In this document: in pieces, positions 40,713 to 42,501 of the stretch | Numbering within the stretch: position 1 is the stretch's first letter | How the letters are laid out: every line of letters begins with the position of its first letter | Origin: an uncultured bacterium | GTDB taxonomy: Bacteria; Bipolaricaulota; Bipolaricaulia; UBA7950; UBA9294 | Reading direction: 5' to 3' | Assembly: GCA_913009415.1 (NCBI GenBank) | Contig: CAJVYM010000008.1 | Location: 1-42,501, forward strand | DNA length: 42,501 nt | Made by a program: the position numbers and the translations under genes | Notes under the pieces: model-generated | Database searches by the model: none | Seen by the model: only the letters and a program-made list of their open reading frames with translations | Told to the model about the DNA's origin: nothing

Positions 40713-40747
40713 TGCTCTAGCGATACGCTCTCCTCGAAGTTTGCCAA

Positions 40748-41707
40748 TCAGTAGTAAACACTGCGTGTGCGATGGCGTGAAATAGCCTTGTAGTCAGGGT
40801 TCTGACCCCTATTCCACAGTGCGTTATCAAGCTGCTGTGAGGTGATCTTCTTCCCACTGGCGGAGGTCTCTGTCACGATCAGCTCAACCGCGTGCACAGC
40901 GCAGGCGCGGATTTCGATCTCCTCCTCCGAACCAGCGGGGATCAGCTCTTCACGTTCGATGCGTACCAGGAGATCCTCGTCGTAGGAGAGAATTCCATCT
41001 ACCCGCAGTACGTGCGGGACCATGTTATCGGCGAAGATGGTCAGTCGATCTAGGTCGTGAAACTCGCCCGGCCCCTTCCCGTTGAAGGCAAGAGCAAGGT
41101 CAGAAGTGGTTATCTGTGCCCGCTTGTAGAATGGGACATTCATTCCTCTGTATTGCTCCTCGTCGGAGAAGAGCGGCATCACGCGCAGTATGTCGACCAA
41201 GCGGGCAGCGGAGTGGTTCGCCTCCTCGACAAGCTCGATGACGCTTCCGTGAGAGCGATAGATGAGGTAGGAGCCAAGGTCGCTCAGCGCGCGGGAGAAG
41301 AGTTTCATCAGTTCCGCGATCACCGGGTCTCTCAAGTCCTGAGAGAAGATCTCGGCGCAATCGCGTGGCGTAATTTCTTGTAGGTCACGTGCCGAAAGCG
41401 GGCCATTAGCAGTGAAGAAATCGGTGAGCGAGGAGGCGATGGTGAAGTACCCACTCATCCCCGGGCGCTTGCACAGATGCGGGAAGTACCCCGAGCCGAA
41501 GTTGATCGCGTCCAGAGTGAGGATAAACGCCACCGTGTCATCGCCGTGGCCCACGTAGTGGCTAACCGGATCGAGCGTTGGCCTCTCCGCCAGGGAAGTG
41601 AGCAACGATGCGGCATAAGCCGGGATAAGATCATGATTGATGCGCACATGTACAGCACTCTCCGCGACAGCCTTACACCCGCTTCGTACACGTTCTAGTG
41701 AATTCAT
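40748..41707 (-). CDS. Queuosine salvage protein (Qng1/DUF2419-like N-glycosylase)
   Basis: A 319-residue protein of the Q_salvage family. Blocks that match are 'TLDAINFGSGYFPHL' near residue 64, 'VPFYKRAQI' near 195 and 'LTIFADNMVPHVLRVDGIL' near 223; Asp in LTIFAD is a conserved active-site residue. Studied members release queuine from queuosine 5'-phosphate, letting the cell recover this modified base. The enzyme is scattered in bacteria. No tgt or queuine transporter lies in the window. Start ATG 41707 is just before a divergent small gene; the ribosome site GGAAAGAG is present. Confidence 0.85.
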   Translation of the reverse strand: MNSLERVRSGCKAVAESAVHVRINHDLIPAYAASLLTSLAERPTLDPVSHYVGHGDDTVAFILTLDAINFGSGYFPHLCKRPGMSGYFTIASSLTDFFTANGPLSARDLQEITPRDCAEIFSQDLRDPVIAELMKLFSRALSDLGSYLIYRSHGSVIELVEEANHSAARLVDILRVMPLFSDEEQYRGMNVPFYKRAQITTSDLALAFNGKGPGEFHDLDRLTIFADNMVPHVLRVDGILSYDEDLLVRIEREELIPAGSEEEIEIRACAVHAVELIVTETSASGKKITSQQLDNALWNRGQNPDYKAISRHRTRSVYY

Positions 41708-41767
41708 CTCTTTCCTCCCCGACTTATTGGCGCAAGAATAGCCACTTTCTCGCTATCCAGCAAGGAA

Positions 41768-41796
41768 TTGCCACTGTGACGAATCTTTCTTACAGT
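41768..41796 (+). promoter_or_regulatory. Promoter of the small exported protein gene
   Basis: TTGCCA (41768-41773), 17-base spacer, TACAGT (41791-41796). Transcription would begin near 41803 just before the AGGAGGTGAG ribosome site, which fits the ATG at 41818. Confidence 0.5.
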
Positions 41797-41817
41797 AGGG
41801 ACCAGGAGGTGAGTTCC

Positions 41818-42240
41818 ATGAGAGAGATGACATTGATCGTGGCCCTCGGATTCATGCTTGTTGTGGCAGTTGGGATGACAGCCATTGCGGACGTTGTACG
41901 CTACGCGATCGCCGATACGGAAGATCTTCTGAGCTTCCCGCGGGTTGCTTCACATGATGAACAGCAGGCCGAGCAACTGTTTGCGGTCCTCCTTTCGGGG
42001 ACTGATCGCGTGTTGATCATGCGGCCGATCACGCAAAGCGAGTACGGATCGTTTCAGGTGCAGGCGAGCGGCTATCAAATAATTGAGCAGGAGATGCTCG
42101 CTGCAGCGATCGTGATGCCGATCGTTACGCCCGCCGATGTTGCTGCGTTCTCATCCGATCTAGTGACGTTCCTGCGGCAACAGGTAAACAAGATCAGTGG
42201 GTTCGACGTCTTCAGCGTGATTTCGCGCGATGCTCCGTAG
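41818..42240 (+). CDS. Small exported or membrane-anchored protein, unknown function
   Basis: The track start at 41698 is ignored: AGGAGGTGAG lies eight bases before ATG 41818, giving 140 residues. An N-terminal hydrophobic segment (about 5-23) is a signal peptide or anchor. The rest is an alpha/beta domain ('VLLSGTDRVLIMRPITQSEYG', 'ADVAAFSSDLVTFLRQQV') that I do not recognise. It is divergent from the queuosine gene. Followed by the group II intron fragment. Confidence 0.65.
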   Translation: MREMTLIVALGFMLVVAVGMTAIADVVRYAIADTEDLLSFPRVASHDEQQAEQLFAVLLSGTDRVLIMRPITQSEYGSFQVQASGYQIIEQEMLAAAIVMPIVTPADVAAFSSDLVTFLRQQVNKISGFDVFSVISRDAP

Positions 42241-42501
42241 AGCAACAATAGGAGAAACGAAATCCACCAGTAGAGTAGAGGAGCAGGTGACAGGGTTTAG
42301 GCTTCGGCATACTTCAGTTACAGGGTTTCCCCGTTGTGGCTCATTAGTCGCATGCCTTGCTCTGTGCCCTACTCCCCCCTCGTCGAACCGGACGTGCGGT
42401 TTTCCCGCATCCGGCTCTCCTGGAAACTCTCGCCGCAGACACTCACAGTCGTTGCACGGTTAGACCCCTCATAGATACACCAGCCCCATTCGGTTCAGAT
42501 G
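42241..42501 (-). mobile_element. 3' part of a group II intron, cut by window edge
   Basis: On the minus strand the 33-base segment 42417-42385 folds as a group II intron domain V: AGC triad at the start, stem GAGCCGGA with TCCGGTTC, the two-base CG bulge, inner stem TGCGG/CCGCA and a GAAA-type loop. The intron would be read leftward, with its reverse transcriptase to the right of the window; only a short open frame (ending GLTVQRL, stop at 42443) reaches the edge, too short to name. Left of domain V no clear domain VI with bulged A is obvious, and 42290-42345 holds CAGGGTTT twice. The exact 3' splice site is undetermined, and the copy may be degraded. Confidence 0.7.

Noticed and set aside
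42230-42463. 77-residue plus-strand ORF at the right edge
   Set aside because: It runs antisense through the group II intron domain V and has no family features.

Overview
The window looks like a chromosome segment from an uncultured, probably anaerobic bacterium with a periplasm or thick exported compartment. It carries a glycyl-radical enzyme and its activase, many Sec-exported proteins, a lipoprotein, periplasmic thioredoxins and bacterial housekeeping genes (tig-clpP, gltX, rqcH, rsmD, surE). Gene style and content resemble candidate phyla such as Bipolaricaulota (Acetothermia). That placement is an impression, not a result.

Layout. 1-602: 5' end of an IS1634-like transposase gene running off the left edge. 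971-6147: a BMP-type nucleoside/purine ABC importer (ATPase, two permeases, binding protein) with a consensus promoter and a strong terminator. 6240-8245: a 62-bp palindrome and a large secreted protein with TIM-barrel hydrolase character. 8272-10214: short-type aconitase. 10796-15187: PlsC-like acyltransferase and a divergent GT28-like glycosyltransferase, a frameshifted secreted beta-helix protein and a small membrane protein. 15412-20247: tRNA-Thr(CGU), rqcH-M50 protease, tig-clpP-Nudix (the Nudix gene is frameshifted).

20642-25770 and 40035-40712 hold the most interesting content. Four small secreted beta-sandwich (pilin-like) proteins are each preceded by c-di-GMP-I (GEMM-I) riboswitches. 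Three of the leaders carry an extra upstream aptamer half-module and a covarying helix that would hide the Shine-Dalgarno sequence. One of these transcripts continues, past an internal terminator, into a two-domain relative and a pilus-chaperone-like protein. Together they look like a c-di-GMP-switched surface-fibre system; no usher and no c-di-GMP enzyme is in the window.

25875-29612: a lipoprotein, then a glycyl-radical activase and a HypD-like glycyl-radical enzyme with a changed active-site motif. 29733-33995: a shortened glutamyl-tRNA synthetase followed by a periplasmic redox module (TlpA-like thioredoxin, DsbD-like hybrid, polyferredoxin membrane protein). 33962-37259 (minus): C39-like peptidase, FAD dehydrogenase and HAD phosphatase with overlapping ends. 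37338-40030: rsmD, surE, a UPF0016 transporter (minus), a Cys-rich coiled protein and a ComEA-like protein. 40748-42240: queuosine-salvage protein and a small exported protein. 42241-42501: 3' end of a group II intron (domain V visible), running off the right edge.

All readings are by eye from sequence and the ORF track; no database search was run.
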